In this document: piece by piece, positions 42,503 through 53,441 of the stretch
Layout of the letters: the number at the start of each line of letters is the position of its first letter
How positions within the stretch are numbered: the stretch's first letter is position 1
NCBI GenBank assembly: GCA_905221605.1
Contig: CAJNDS010002641.1
Location: 186,001 to 250,000, forward strand
DNA length: 64,000 bases
Source: Symbiodinium natans
Lineage: Eukaryota > Sar > Dinophyceae > Suessiales > Symbiodiniaceae
Direction of reading: 5' to 3'
Translations under genes and position numbers: made by a program
Notes under the pieces: model-generated
What the model was told of the DNA's origin: nothing
Seen by the model: the letters and a program-made list of their open reading frames with translations, nothing else
Databases searched by the model: none

Positions 42503-43497
42503 GTGGCTTTTTTTGAGACTGTGGGCAAAACTCCCCCCCCCCCTTCCCCCCCTTCCCCCCCCGCCCCAACCGAAAGAAACGTGGATTTGGAGGTGGGAGA
42601 GGGGTTCCGGGTGGCAGTGCAACTCCAGGCCAGGACATTTTAAGGACCCCTCTTTGAAACCTCCTGCTCAAGACACGTTCAGGTCCAGGATTCCACGGAT
42701 TCCACCGGTCCTGCACCTCAGTCTGGCCGCAAGCTGAGAAATCGAGTCAGGGGCTCTGATGTCGCATGTTGTTTGTGCTTTTTCTAGTTTCTAGTTCAGG
42801 TGCCCCCGAAATTAGCTCGGCAGGCTCTGGCAGGCTCATGTTCTGCAGAGCGCTGCCGGTTTTGAAAATTCGGAGCAAGAACAGCATGGCTTGCGGTCTC
42901 GAAATGCAGTCGCCGCCATGTGCTCTGGGGCTGATTCCATCGCATGTCTGTGGCAGGCAGGAGAAAGGGAGTTGGCAGGCGGATCTCGGTGTGGCTGCGC
43001 TCAGTCATGCTCAATCGTCGCTATGGATACTCATGCCTGTACCGTGCTACTCCAAGATCTGCTCCAAGGTCAGACCGACGAGGAGCTGTGGCGGGGTGGT
43101 TCAAAATTCAAGTGGCTATGCAGCACGTCATGCATACGGCACTTCCCGGCAGACTAGATGTGGATTTCACTGTTGAAGTCGGTCTGATGAGAGAGTGCAA
43201 GAATCAACACAACCAAGAAGCCTAAGCAGTCACACCAGATGCGGACAGGTGCCCGTAGGCCCGGAGGACCACACACACTGCCTTGAACTCGGCATGGTAC
43301 CAGTCTGGATTGGCTCAGGCCCCATCCGAAGCAGCAGTTGAGTCCCACGGCCCAGGAGGCAACCCAGGTTTAAGTCACACCCTAAACCCTAAGCCCCTAC
43401 ACCCCTACACCCCTACACCCCTAAACCCCTAAACCCTCAAGCTCTCCAAAACCTTCCGACTTTACTCCCCGAGGCCCGAAGCCCTCCCACTTGGCAG

Positions 43498-43566
43498 GAG
43501 CTGCGGGTGCCATTCGGGGCAACAGCCGGCTATGCGGCCCAGGCACTGCGGCGGACCTTTCGCCGG
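43498..43566 (+). CDS. Candidate exon, unidentified
   Basis: After TTGGCAG the frame reads ELRVPFGATAGYAAQALRRT. A CCCTAAA/CCCCTACA tract (43380-43440) precedes it and a TTTAGGG array (43573-43618) follows, the same bracketing as other exons. Confidence 0.45.
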
Positions 43567-43572
43567 GGCCCT

Positions 43573-43618
43573 TAATTTAGGGTTTAGGGTTTAGGGTTTA
43601 GGGTTTAGGGTTTCAGGG
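43573..43618 (+). repeat. TTTAGGG array
   Basis: Six G-strand units right after the candidate exon 43498-43566. Confidence 0.95.
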
Positions 43619-46114
43619 TAGCGTTTGGGGATTTCAGGTGGAAGGGTTTAGGCGGCAAAGAAGGGTTTGAGGAGGTTTGAGGGCCGGAGTCGGCACTTTT
43701 AATGGAAATCGGGCTTCGGCTGCTATTTCTTCGCGTGTCATTGCGATTTTTTTTTCACTCAAGTTGTGTTTTGTTGCAGTCATGAGGTCGAAGTAAAAAT
43801 TTTTGGGAATCTGTCAGGCGACCCTATCATTTAGAACCCTCTTCGGACAGGATGGGCAGGGAGTCCAGCGTAGGTTTGCTGTGCACTGCCCGGCTCAGCA
43901 GTCCTTCTGGCTCAAGACCACGGCTGGCCTCTGACCGTACGCACGCGATCATCCGGCCTCTCGGATGGATGGAGCTTTGTTTGCCGCTGAAAGTCATAGC
44001 AACAGCATCGTATGCAGTGTGTGCTATGTACTGGGCACAGCTGCTCATGGGGCCTTGGCCGAAGCCCACCCCAAAATGCGAAACAGCATCGAGTCCAAAC
44101 ATCTCCGGGTCCCAGCTCCGATCCTCAACCCGAACTATCCTACCAGTAGAAGACCAGTAGAAGTCCCAACGAGATAATGCAATGCTAGGCCCGGCGGAGG
44201 CGTCGTGGCAAGCCCCCCAGGACGCTCATTGAGGTGTAGGGTTTAAGATGATGCGGTTGGCAGTGCTTGGACACGTAGGAAGCTGTAGGGTCTTGGAGGT
44301 TCATGCCGTACTCCTTCTTCTTTCATTTGGGTCCCGCCCCCCCTCCTTCCCCCTCCGCCCCTTTCCCTCGCACGCAGTCATCTGCACTCTGGGCCCAAAC
44401 AAGGTTTTGGGTTCAACGGCTTTAGGGAAAGCCCTGTGACCTTCTGCGGACTCTCAAGCCTCCCTTGAGAGCGCTAGAAGCCCTAGAAGCCCTAAAAACT
44501 GCGATCTGTTGAGCCTGATAGGCCATTGATCCTATGTAGGTTTAGCACCGAGCTCTCTGACCCACCTTTCTGATACCCTATGCGATCGTAGAGCTGACCA
44601 CAGAGACGCCTGGATGCTTGAGGGCCGTATTCAGAGACACCCCCGCAACTTGTACCCTTCGAGGGCGCCCTGCCTAAACCCCTAAACCCTATGCCCTAAA
44701 CCCTAAGCCCTACAGGCCCAAGGCCTTGGAGCCCTTTGACCCCAAAACATGACCTACTGCAAATCTCCCTTACAGGAGATGCGGAATCTGGCAGTTGCTC
44801 TGCCTGAGGAGCCCTCTCAGGGTCCCTAAAGCTGTTTTGGGTGAAAGGTCCAAGGACTTGTGCCAAAGGTTTAAGATTTTCGGGTGTCAGGTCGAGGGCT
44901 TTCTTTGCTTTTGCCCCGACAAGCGGGCTTGTTATATGCTTTAAGTACAAAGTGACACGCATCGTGCGGCTCTCGGGCGGTACAAGATTCAGGACCTCAA
45001 AAAGGAGGGCAGGGAAGCTCAGGCGGGCAACTGTACCGGAATGTTGTCTCATGTGTGATGAGCAGACTCAGACCAGGGAGGTCCGGCAGGCGACTTGCAG
45101 GCTCAGGCGGGCAACTGTACTGGCATGTTGCCGAAATATGTAGGTCAGGCAGGTTCAGGCGGGCAACTATGCCGAAATGTTGCCGCATACAGCAGGCCAG
45201 GAAGGCTCAGGCGGGCGACTGTACCGGAATTTGACATTCGAGAAGCCGGCCAGGGAGGCTCAACGATTGTACCGGAATGTGGCTTTATAGGCAGGTGATT
45301 CTAAAGGAGCGTGGCTCCAGGCAGCTTGTTGACGGTTCTCTGCTCAACAGGGTCTTTGTGAAGACGAATTGGCCGAGGCACTAGACGTAAACCGGCCCCA
45401 CACCGTCAGCACAAAACAAACAACTGTGTGACTCAGGACGCCATGTAACACAGCATTGCCTTTCCTTGAAGCCAATGTTTCGCAAGCAGGCAATGGCCCT
45501 CTGGCTTTGTCAAGTTGTCAAGCCCCAGGCCCGCAAACTTTCAATTCGGACGACCCCTGTCTCATAATGTGGGCCGAAAACATCCAGATCCCCGCACCAG
45601 TCACCACGAGGTAAGAAGAACTTCCTGAAAGGGTCTCCCACTATGAAGATGCCCTCAGGTACGTTTCATATGAGGCTCTTTTCGATGTCTCTTCCTTGGA
45701 TGGTTCGTCGAGTTGATTTCCGAGGTACAAGGAGCCCTTTCTGTAGTTTGGAAAAGGACCCCGAAATGTGACCCTAAACTCTCCCGCCCCCAAAATCCTA
45801 GTTGTTATACCGTTCCAAGTATAGAAACCTCAAAACTGATTGTTGGTGTGGGGAGGAGGAAGAGGAGCTGGTGGAAGTGCCGAGCCAGCCAGGACATGAG
45901 GCATTCGGCGGGTCCTTGAGGGCTTCTCTTTGCGGGGTTGGTTGGGCACCACCCGCACTGCTTGACCTGTGAGACCAACAACTCAATGGCCCATCACGGC
46001 CCTCGTGGACCCAAGAGAAGATGGCAAGTGCAAATGGGCTTACTTTGGGGTTTGTAGGGGGATCTATGTTTCTAGCTGTGCGTTTTTTTTTCACGGCGGC
46101 CGCCTTGTCCCGGA
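43619..46114. other. No gene assigned
   Basis: 43620-44160 is less repeat-like and has overlapping open frames (43852-44177) without motifs. 44640-44710 is CCCTAAA-like. A minisatellite occupies 45005-45295. 45600-45660 contains GTAAGA and GTACGT donor-like sites around a short open stretch that I could not assign. Confidence 0.4.
45005..45295 (+). repeat. Minisatellite, about 50-85-bp units
   Basis: Four full copies and one partial copy of a unit containing GCTCAGGCGGGCAACTGTAC and CCGGAATGTTG, at about 45017, 45101, 45151, 45203 and 45260, with unequal spacing and drift. Confidence 0.85.
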
Positions 46115-47791
46115 ATGGCGCTTACCCAGCGCACGACATTGCTGGGGCCCTTGAAAGGGGACCCTTTCGACGGGCCTCTGCGCACGTGGCGTGTTGTCGG
46201 CGGGCCCGCGTGTTTTATTCGTGTGAAGACTGGCATGATCTCCTACCGACGCTTCTGCATTCTTGGGACCTTCTTCACAAGTGAGGTGTGGTTGGGGGTT
46301 GGGGTCAGGGCCTAGGGTTTAGGGTGTAAGATTTAGGGTTTAAGATGGTTTAAGGTTTAGGGTTTTGGGTTGGGTTTACTGGATGGAGGGGGGGATGGGG
46401 GTGTCGGCGAACCGAGAACCGGGATCGTATGTACTGTGGCAGTTAGCCGCAAGCCCACTCATACTCACTCATTCACACGCTGATTGCAACAGCTTCTTCT
46501 GTAAAGGAAGATGAAAGTTGGAAGGGTTGAAAGCCGGTCAAGTTGAGAGGCTCCAGAAGTTCATTAGCTGCCCTTTGTCCAGGCGCAGCTGGGGCCGCCG
46601 GAGTTCGTGCGGCGCTGGGCTCGGCGCGCTGCCGGCGTGGCGATGCTGGGCCTCATGGTCTTCGCCATCGCGCCCAAGCTTGGCCTGCCGGTGGGTGCCA
46701 AGTCCACGGAGTTCTTGGAGGCGGTTGGTGGGCAGGCCTGGCACACGCTCGAGTCAGAGCTGGGTGCGTCCAAGCAACTGCCAACAGTTGGCCTCGCCCA
46801 CATCAGCCCAGCGGCCGGCCAGGTGCTGTGCGTGGTCGACGTGGCCCAGGCCGTGGCGCGCGTGATGCTGGCGGGCACGTTCATCAAGTTCTCCACGGTG
46901 GCCTGCGACTTTGATAGGATTCAGGCTGTCAAGAAGCGGCCGGTGCGGAACGACGAGCGGGAGAGGTGCGCCTCCGGCATCTTCGGCATCCTGCTGCAGG
47001 TGGAGCTTGGCATGGGTGTGATCTCCTCCTCCATCTCCACGTGCTCGGGCTCACTGAACGTGCCTGCGAATTGCGCCGCGAACATCGGCGCCTTCATGGG
47101 AGGCCTTTCTGTGCTGATGCAGTCCACTCTGTCTGCGGACCTGATCTGCAACAAGGGCGCCAAGGCCGGCAAGCTGACAAAGGAAGCCAAAGCCGAGGCG
47201 GTCGTTGAGGCCGCGGAGTCTCAAATCACGAAGCAGAAGAAGCAGGCCTCGAAGAGCGTGTACAACTATCTCAAGAAGGCCGGCGTCGACGTGAGTACGC
47301 TGCCAGCTCCACCTGCGGTGCCGAACGACGCTGTGTACGGTGCCGTGGCCCGGTGTGTAGCCCAGCTTGACTTGGGTGCCACCTTCGTCATGAGGTTTGC
47401 CATCATCTTGGCAGACAGCACCATCCACTGCACCCCAGGAGTCGTGGAAACCGAGGGCCGCGTGTGCGCAGTGGACATCACAGGCCTCCTCGCAGTGCTG
47501 AGCCTGTGCGTCCGCTTCTTCTCCCTGGCCAGCAACTCGTGTGTGAACATCGTGGGCCGTGCGGACAAGGATGCCAATTGCGTAGGGGCCGTTTCAGGCA
47601 TCACCGGCTCCACCATGGCCATGACCTCCTCGGGCCTGAACTTGGACGCTGCCTGCCGCCTGGCCTTCGGCCAGTGGGACCCGGACGCCTGGCCGAACCA
47701 CTTGGGGCCTGTCAGCGCCACCGGCCAGACCCATGGCGAGGAGCTCCACGTACCTGCTATCGACGGCAACACCATCATTGCAGAGCCCTGA
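46115..47791 (+). CDS. Cys-rich protein with an internal duplication, 2 exons, about 458 aa
   Basis: Exon 1 is 46115-46282, from ATG (MALTQRTTLLGPLKGDPFDG) to a GA donor (or 46280 with GTGAGG). Exon 2 is 46583-47791, after TTTGTCCAG, to TGA. The GA choice keeps phase. Exon 2 holds two related blocks of about 105 residues. Each has a hydrophobic CV/CA-start helix, a spaced Cys (VACDF; IHCTP), a second hydrophobic helix with a Cys (ERCASGIFGILLQVELGMG; RVCAVDITGLLAVLSLCVR), a Ser-rich stretch with Cys (SSISTCSG; ASNSCVN), an ANC motif (PANCAANIG; DANCVGAVS) and a terminal Cys. A Lys/Ala-rich linker separates them. This suggests a membrane or secreted protein with paired disulfides, but no named family is recognised. 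Exon 1 is followed by TTTAGGG-type repeats in the intron. Confidence 0.75.
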
Positions 47792-48597
47792 GCCTGAGCC
47801 GTCACGAGTTTCTTGTAAGTACCGGAAACTGCACTCCCACGTAGATCTCATTTCGCACTAGGCTTTTGTTTGCTTGGGTGCTCTGCGCAACTGGATCAAA
47901 CCAGTGGCGCCAAAGCTGGTGAGCACGCGGTTTTCGATGCGGAGGAATGGGACAATCTTGTACGCTGGCTTCTTAGGCCAGTCTGGCATGAGCTTTGCAT
48001 GTGCCTACCTTGAAGGTTGCGGCGTGTGCCACTGACGGTGACAGGATGGAGGTGGCAGCTGCCAAGCAGCTGCTCATCCAAGCGACGATCATGCCCCCAA
48101 TATTGCTGCTCCAGAATATATAACTTCAACTCTGTCTCTGTGTTGGACGACCTTCTACGAACCTGTGCTTAGCAGAATTGCTTCTGGAATTCCCTCCAGA
48201 CTGTCAGCATCTGGGAGCAGGGTTTGCACTAGTTTACATCTTGGCGACCTTGTCTCATGCTGACCGCTGGGGAAATTTGGTTCCCGCCAATAGGTGCTGG
48301 TAAAGCCGGAGTGGAACGCTGATGCATGGATTAGGGGTTTCACTATAGATGGTTCTGCTGAGCGTACGTATATTTCCTTAATCAATCTTTGGTGAGCAAA
48401 CATTGTTAAATAGTATCGTGTGCAGACATCAGCTGTTCCTGGATAAAACTCAATAAGAGGAATGAATCCGACCTGACATCCCCTGGCACTTCAACGGAAT
48501 CTGCCCAGAGCACGGCCAAGGCGAGGCTGCGGAGGACCCGCCGGAGCCCATCTTGTGTGCCGGACATGTCTTGACAGGGCCTGGGGGATTGGATCTT

Positions 48598-48690
48598 GCT
48601 CTCTCTCTCTCTCTCTCGCTCTCTCTCTCGCTCTCTCTCGCTCTCTCTTTCTCTCTCTCCCTCTCTCTCCCTCCTTCTCCTCTCTCTATA
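48598..48690. repeat. CT microsatellite
   Basis: CTCTCT with CTCG variants. A complementary GAGA run lies at 48836-48880, opposite in orientation, so the pair could form a long hairpin. Confidence 0.95.
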
Positions 48691-48835
48691 CAGACGTGTA
48701 CATAATACAATCACAAACAAAATAAATACAATAAATACATAAAAATAAATGAAAAACTCACATGTATACATATATATATATATGTGTGTATAGAGTCACA
48801 TCTATCTACATGCTTTTTGGAGACTAGGGGATGAG

Positions 48836-48839
48836 AGAC

Positions 48840-48880
<41 letters not shown>
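48836..48880. repeat. GA microsatellite
   Basis: GACAGAGAGA passing into pure GAGA, inverted relative to the CT run at 48598. Confidence 0.95.
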
Positions 48881-48881
<1 letters not shown>

Positions 48882-50374
48882 TACGTGCTGTTGTGCATCA
48901 CTTCCCAAACGCGTTTGACGTTTCTGGAACAAAGGGCGCTGTCGCAAGCTGTGAGTCCAGTTGTGCTTTTCGAACGTGCAAACCATTATTATCATTGCTA
49001 GTACTACTATTACTATGAATGTTTTTTTTGTGGGGGGATTGGGCGGGGGTGAGGGGGGGGTGGGGGGCGGGGGGCTGGGGTGGGGGGCCCGCGCTCTGCA
49101 TGTTTGCATTTGGATTTTTCGCTCCGTGCCGTACAATGTACACAAGGGCAAAAGCATTGTAACTGGTGGGCATGTCCGAGGACTGGCGTGCAGACAAGAG
49201 CAAGAAAAGCTATCACTACCAGCATTCTGGGCATGCTGCCCCTCCCGCCCCCATCCCCTCCACATCTCCTCTCCGCCTCCCCCGAAAAACCAGACAAACC
49301 AAAAGGAAACATCCACTCAAACCGCGGGGTGGCACAAGTTCCTGTGCCAGGGTGGGCATGGTTGCCCGGTATGCGCATCCTGGCAGAACAGGGTCCTGAG
49401 ATCCTTAAACCTTCCCCCCAGAGGCCTCCATGAAGCCTCAAAGATGTCATGATGTAATGATGATGTAGTATTCTACTGGTCCCAATGTGAGGGCTCCAGC
49501 ACCCCAAGTTCCAAAGCCTCTTTGCCTCGAATCCAAAAGTCTTGAAGCTGCACCAAGAATTATGAGCCGTGAATTGGGTGTGGCTTAGCGTTTCGTCTTT
49601 CACTTGATGCATGATCTTGCTTGGTTTTAGGTCCCAGGCTTTGGCTTCAGGCGAGTGTACTGCAGGGCTGTAAGGATGAGAGCTGACCACAATTAGAGGA
49701 TTCATGGCCATGCAGCCGGGAATACTTGGATATGTCCGGCCCGACAGGTGTTGGGGGGGTGTCTTGGAGGAGGAATGAGTGGTGGAATCCCCAGGGCCTA
49801 ACCTAAGGTCTACGCACTGAGCCTCTAAACCCCGAGCCCCAAGCAAAACGAATTCTTAGCTTACTGCGGGGAAAAGTCTTCCCTCCCTCTGCGAAACAAA
49901 GAGGAAAAAGGTCGCAACCTGAGGTGCAACAACGCGCTCCTGGCCGCACGATGCGTCGGATCCGCCCAAGGCCAGTTTCCTTTGGGTTTGGGATTTGAGG
50001 TTTATGGTTGACCCCGGGACGCCAAAGCTCCAAAACATAAGCATCTACGTAACCGGACATTATTGGGTGACGCGCATCTGCACAGTCCTTAGTCAGGATT
50101 TTTGGTAGCTGTTCATTGCGGTAGGTGTTACTAGAAGGGGCGAGAATTCTAGGGCAGCTGCCTTGAATCGTGGGTTCTCTTGTGGCCGTGGCCTGAGCTG
50201 GGGACAGAGGCATGGCAGCTTAGCAAAAGTCACAATTGCAGTACAGGTAACAGGCAACATCATTTGCAATATTTGTACAACAAATATTCCTCAGTGCTCT
50301 AGCAACTGCAGACTGCAGTCAATGCAGATGTTCTTGTACAAAGTAACGGGGCTGACCAGATAGAGTCCGTGGGC

Positions 50375-51745
50375 ATGTCAGCACAGACACTCCTTCAAGA
50401 GGGCTCTGCTGCAAGTGTCATTCCCACTCAAACCACCGCATCCCCTCCGTTGTCGATTTTCGCCTTCCAAATCATGTGGCAGATGTTTCGGGCCTTGCTC
50501 CTTCTTGAATCCGTGAATGGTCACAAGGACGCTTGCCGCAGCGAGGAAGTAAGCATGCTACAGGCTGCTGCAGTCCAAACCCAAGCCGCTCTGACTGAGA
50601 GTCAGATGAGTCCGAGGCAGGCTCAGGCAAGGAATGTCTCGACAGGGACATGCGACCAGCGGATGACCTTTGAAACTTCAGTGCGCACGTTTCCCTTACA
50701 GAATCTGTACTGGCTTCACGTTCCCAAAACCGGTACCAGTTTCCTGGCAACTGTCTGGAATTATGCATGTGGGCAGGGAAAAGAGATGTTGGATATCACA
50801 GTGAGTGACTCATATGCTCCGGGTTGTGCTCCATGCTACGGCCGTGCGCTCATGGAGCGATATCCACAAGATGAGTATTGCACAGAGGGTGTGCTGCATA
50901 GCAAGTTCACTCTCTATCACGCACCGATCTCCGTGGAGCGCATTCAAGCTACAGGAATGCATGTTGTGGCTATGTTTCGTCAACCAACCCAGCGCCTTAT
51001 CTCGGCGCACAAAGACCATAATCGTGCCCCTGAGTTCTCCATATCCGAACGTGATGTCCTTCAGAAAGCGTGTGCAAATGAATCAGCCGAATGCTTTGCG
51101 CGGTATCCTGGCATAGCGGGTTGCATGACTCGCATGCTAAGCGGCAGGACATGTACCGAACTCAGTCATGTGCGGGGATCAAATCCCTTCGATGGTGGGA
51201 GGGCATTCGTTGGCAAGGCCAAGGAGGCCGTTGCCCAGCTTGCTTTCGTGGGCCTCACAGAGCGCTGGAACGAGTCCGTGTGCCTTTTCCACCGCATGTT
51301 TGGAGGATCCATCAACCCCGGGGAGTTCATGAACTTTCACCACCACCAGGGGCATGATGGCAGCGACATGTATGAGGACGAGCTGAATGGATTCCGCGAT
51401 GCCGCAGATGAGGAGGTTTATGCTGCAGCTCAAAGGCGTTTTGAGAGCCTGCTCGAAGAGCACGTGCCGGCAGGAGAGTCGGCCTGTGATGGGCTGGCTC
51501 AGATCTCACAGGCCGGCTGTGGCTGCGAGACTCTGCGCCAACAGTGTGGCTCTGTTCCAGGTGCTGGTTTGGACTGCGGGCGCTGCCCAAAAACTAGACT
51601 GGCCTTTCTAGGCGAAGAAAGGTCAGAATTGAGTTCTGTAGATGTGCACTGCAGTGCTGGTTCCTGCAAAGCAACTGACCGACAGCTGCCTGCCGACCTT
51701 TTCGATTGGTCACCCGTAAACTTTTTGAAGCAGAGCCGTGCCTAA
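50375..51745 (+). CDS. Golgi-type sulfotransferase, intronless, 456 aa
   Basis: Transfers sulfate from PAPS to a glycan or protein acceptor. Only ATG 50375 lies in frame after the upstream stop at 50300. An N-terminal hydrophobic segment (about residues 25-47, LSIFAFQIMWQMFRALLLLE) fits a type II signal anchor. The 5'-phosphosulfate loop is WLHVPKTGTSFLATVWNYAC (PKTGTS), and the 3'-phosphate site is VVAMFRQPTQRLISAHKDH (Arg and Ser). FVGLTERWNESVCLFHRMFG matches the later conserved region of membrane sulfotransferases. The C-terminal 80 residues are Cys-rich (GCGCETLRQQCGS) and not typical of the family. There are no introns and no telomere-like arrays inside the gene, unlike its neighbours. 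The acceptor is unknown. Confidence 0.88.
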   Translation: MSAQTLLQEGSAASVIPTQTTASPPLSIFAFQIMWQMFRALLLLESVNGHKDACRSEEVSMLQAAAVQTQAALTESQMSPRQAQARNVSTGTCDQRMTFETSVRTFPLQNLYWLHVPKTGTSFLATVWNYACGQGKEMLDITVSDSYAPGCAPCYGRALMERYPQDEYCTEGVLHSKFTLYHAPISVERIQATGMHVVAMFRQPTQRLISAHKDHNRAPEFSISERDVLQKACANESAECFARYPGIAGCMTRMLSGRTCTELSHVRGSNPFDGGRAFVGKAKEAVAQLAFVGLTERWNESVCLFHRMFGGSINPGEFMNFHHHQGHDGSDMYEDELNGFRDAADEEVYAAAQRRFESLLEEHVPAGESACDGLAQISQAGCGCETLRQQCGSVPGAGLDCGRCPKTRLAFLGEERSELSSVDVHCSAGSCKATDRQLPADLFDWSPVNFLKQSRA

Positions 51746-52507
51746 TTGGGCATTTGCGGGCACCTGCCTGGGCCGCACCTGCAAGCGCAGCCTGCCTGCG
51801 TTATGTGAAAATTACTACTGCTGCCTGCGCCTAAACCCAGCAAGCACATCTGGCCCGCTTCCTTAAGGTCTAGGATTGCAAACAAGGTCATGAACCCTGA
51901 AGGCCCTAACACATCCGGAAACTATAGAGCCGAGGGCATGCTGGGGGAATACGTGCTCTGCACCGTGCAGTGGGGGATGAAGCATACATCTTGCATATCA
52001 GAGTATGGCGATGTACACGTATACGTATACCATGTACATGTATATGTGTATGGAAGTTCTAAGCCACATCTGATATGGTTGCGCTTCGGTTCCCCTCCAC
52101 CCTTCTCCTTCTGTGGTTTTTGCGAGTGGAGTCAGGCGGCTGGGCTTGCAGTGGTTTAAAGGGTCTACGAGGTTTAGTATTTAGGCTTTTTGGCTTTTGA
52201 GGTGAGGGTTGTTGTTTTTTTTTTTTTTTTTGGGGGGGGGGGGAGGGGCTAAGGTTTAAAGTTTAGTGCAGCACACGAGCATATACCTGTAAGCATCCAA
52301 CCTCTAAGCCTTGCACTACAGAATCTTTCCTTCCCGCTCCCAGCAATCCCTTCCCCCTAAAACCCCTGCCCCTCCCTACCCCCTAAAATTAAATACCCCA
52401 CCATATACTAGGGGGTATCTCATATTAGAGGGTAGGCCCCCATATACTATAGCATAACTCCTAAACCCTAAACCCTAAACCCTAACCCCTAAACGGGGGG
52501 GAAAAAG
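51746..52507. other. No gene assigned
   Basis: 3' flank of the sulfotransferase, then a poly-T/poly-G tract (about 52210-52245), a repeated TATACTA segment (52390-52450) and a short CCCTAAA array (52461-52494) before a candidate exon. Confidence 0.5.
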
Positions 52508-52566
52508 GACACCTCAACGACATCTGCGCCGAGCTCGCCAATGCCCAGACGGCGCTTCGACGAAGG
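52508..52566 (+). CDS. Candidate coiled-coil exon
   Basis: After AAAAAG the frame reads HLNDICAELANAQTALRR. A C-strand array precedes it and another CCCTAAA array (52596-52672) follows, one of the few exons not followed by G-strand repeats. Confidence 0.45.
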
Positions 52567-52595
52567 GATCCGGCAGGGGGGCCCAGCGAAGTCGA

Positions 52596-52672
52596 CCCTA
52601 AACCCTAAACCCTAAACCCTGAACCCTAAACCCTAAACCCTAAACCCTAAACCCTAAACCCTAAACCCTGAG
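52596..52672 (+). repeat. CCCTAAA array
   Basis: About 11 C-strand units, with one CCCTGAA variant. Confidence 0.95.
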
Positions 52673-53360
52673 GACCCTAAATCCAGGGGCTCGGTGTTGA
52701 CGGTCTTGGATTTAGTTTTGCGGTTCGGGGCGTAGGTTCTTAGGGTTGAAGGCGTTTTTCAGTTTATGGTTTCAAGGTTCAGAGGTCGATTTTCTTGGAT
52801 GGGATGCAGCACTGGCTAGTTGAATCTTGGCAGTCTTTCGAGACTCAGTAGTAGACCTTTCCTGAGTCCTAAGCACATCCCAAGCCTTACAAAGCCTCAA
52901 CCCTCCTCAACCTCTCAAGTGCCCCTCAACAAGGGGGGCTGGCTATCTTTGGGGGTCTGGGCGACACCCCAAAGGCACGAAGCCAAACAGCGCCTGCGAA
53001 GGTTGCTCCAGAAGTGATCATGGCCGCAGCCTCAAGACCGAGGGCTTCAGGCTTCGGAACTTGACTTTTTAGCGGTTCGTTTGGGTTATGGGGTTAGGCT
53101 TTACTTTCGGGCTCAAAGGGCCTGTTTACGGATACCATCTAAAAACGCCCGGGCTTCAGGGGGATGGGGGGGGGGGAAGAGTCACAGATGAAAGTTGAAA
53201 GAGTGTTCGGGCTTGACGTTGAAGTACCGAATCCCTCTAAGGGCCGTGCTGGCAACCTGACCCCTCACCCAAAAAATCTCAAAGCCCAAAAAAGCTTTAT
53301 AAACCCTAAAGCCCCAGCCGCCCTACACACCACACCTGACAGTAACGAAGAGTTCTCCAG

Positions 53361-53441
53361 GCCACTGCGCATGCCACCGTGGAACTGCTGGATGCCTCGG
53401 ACCAATCAAAGCCATGCTCGCTGGCTGCAAGGGACACCGAG
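53361..53441 (+). CDS. Candidate exon, coiled-coil-like
   Basis: 81 nt between TTCTCCAG and a GTTTTC donor, reading ATAHATVELLDASDQSKPCS and continuing to RDTE. TTTAGGG-type repeats (53456-53487) follow. A weaker possible exon (HEAKQRLRRLLQ) lies at about 52978-53016. The 53442-55665 stretch shows no other convincing exon. Confidence 0.5.

Larger units (their letters stand above)
47792..50302. other. No gene assigned; microsatellites
   Basis: 47800-48120 is probably the 3' UTR/downstream sequence of the preceding gene. 48400-48960 contains CT and GA microsatellites and TA runs. 49020-49090 is a G-rich homopurine-like tract. Antisense Ser/Arg- and Pro-rich frames here are repeat artefacts. 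Confidence 0.5.

Noticed and set aside
43900-43912. Relict dinoflagellate spliced leader (TGGCTCAAG)
   Set aside because: Only 9-10 bases match and the leader's 5' half is absent; chance match.
48406-49846. Antisense Ser/Arg/Glu- and Pro-rich frames
   Set aside because: Generated by CT/GA microsatellites and G-rich tracts.
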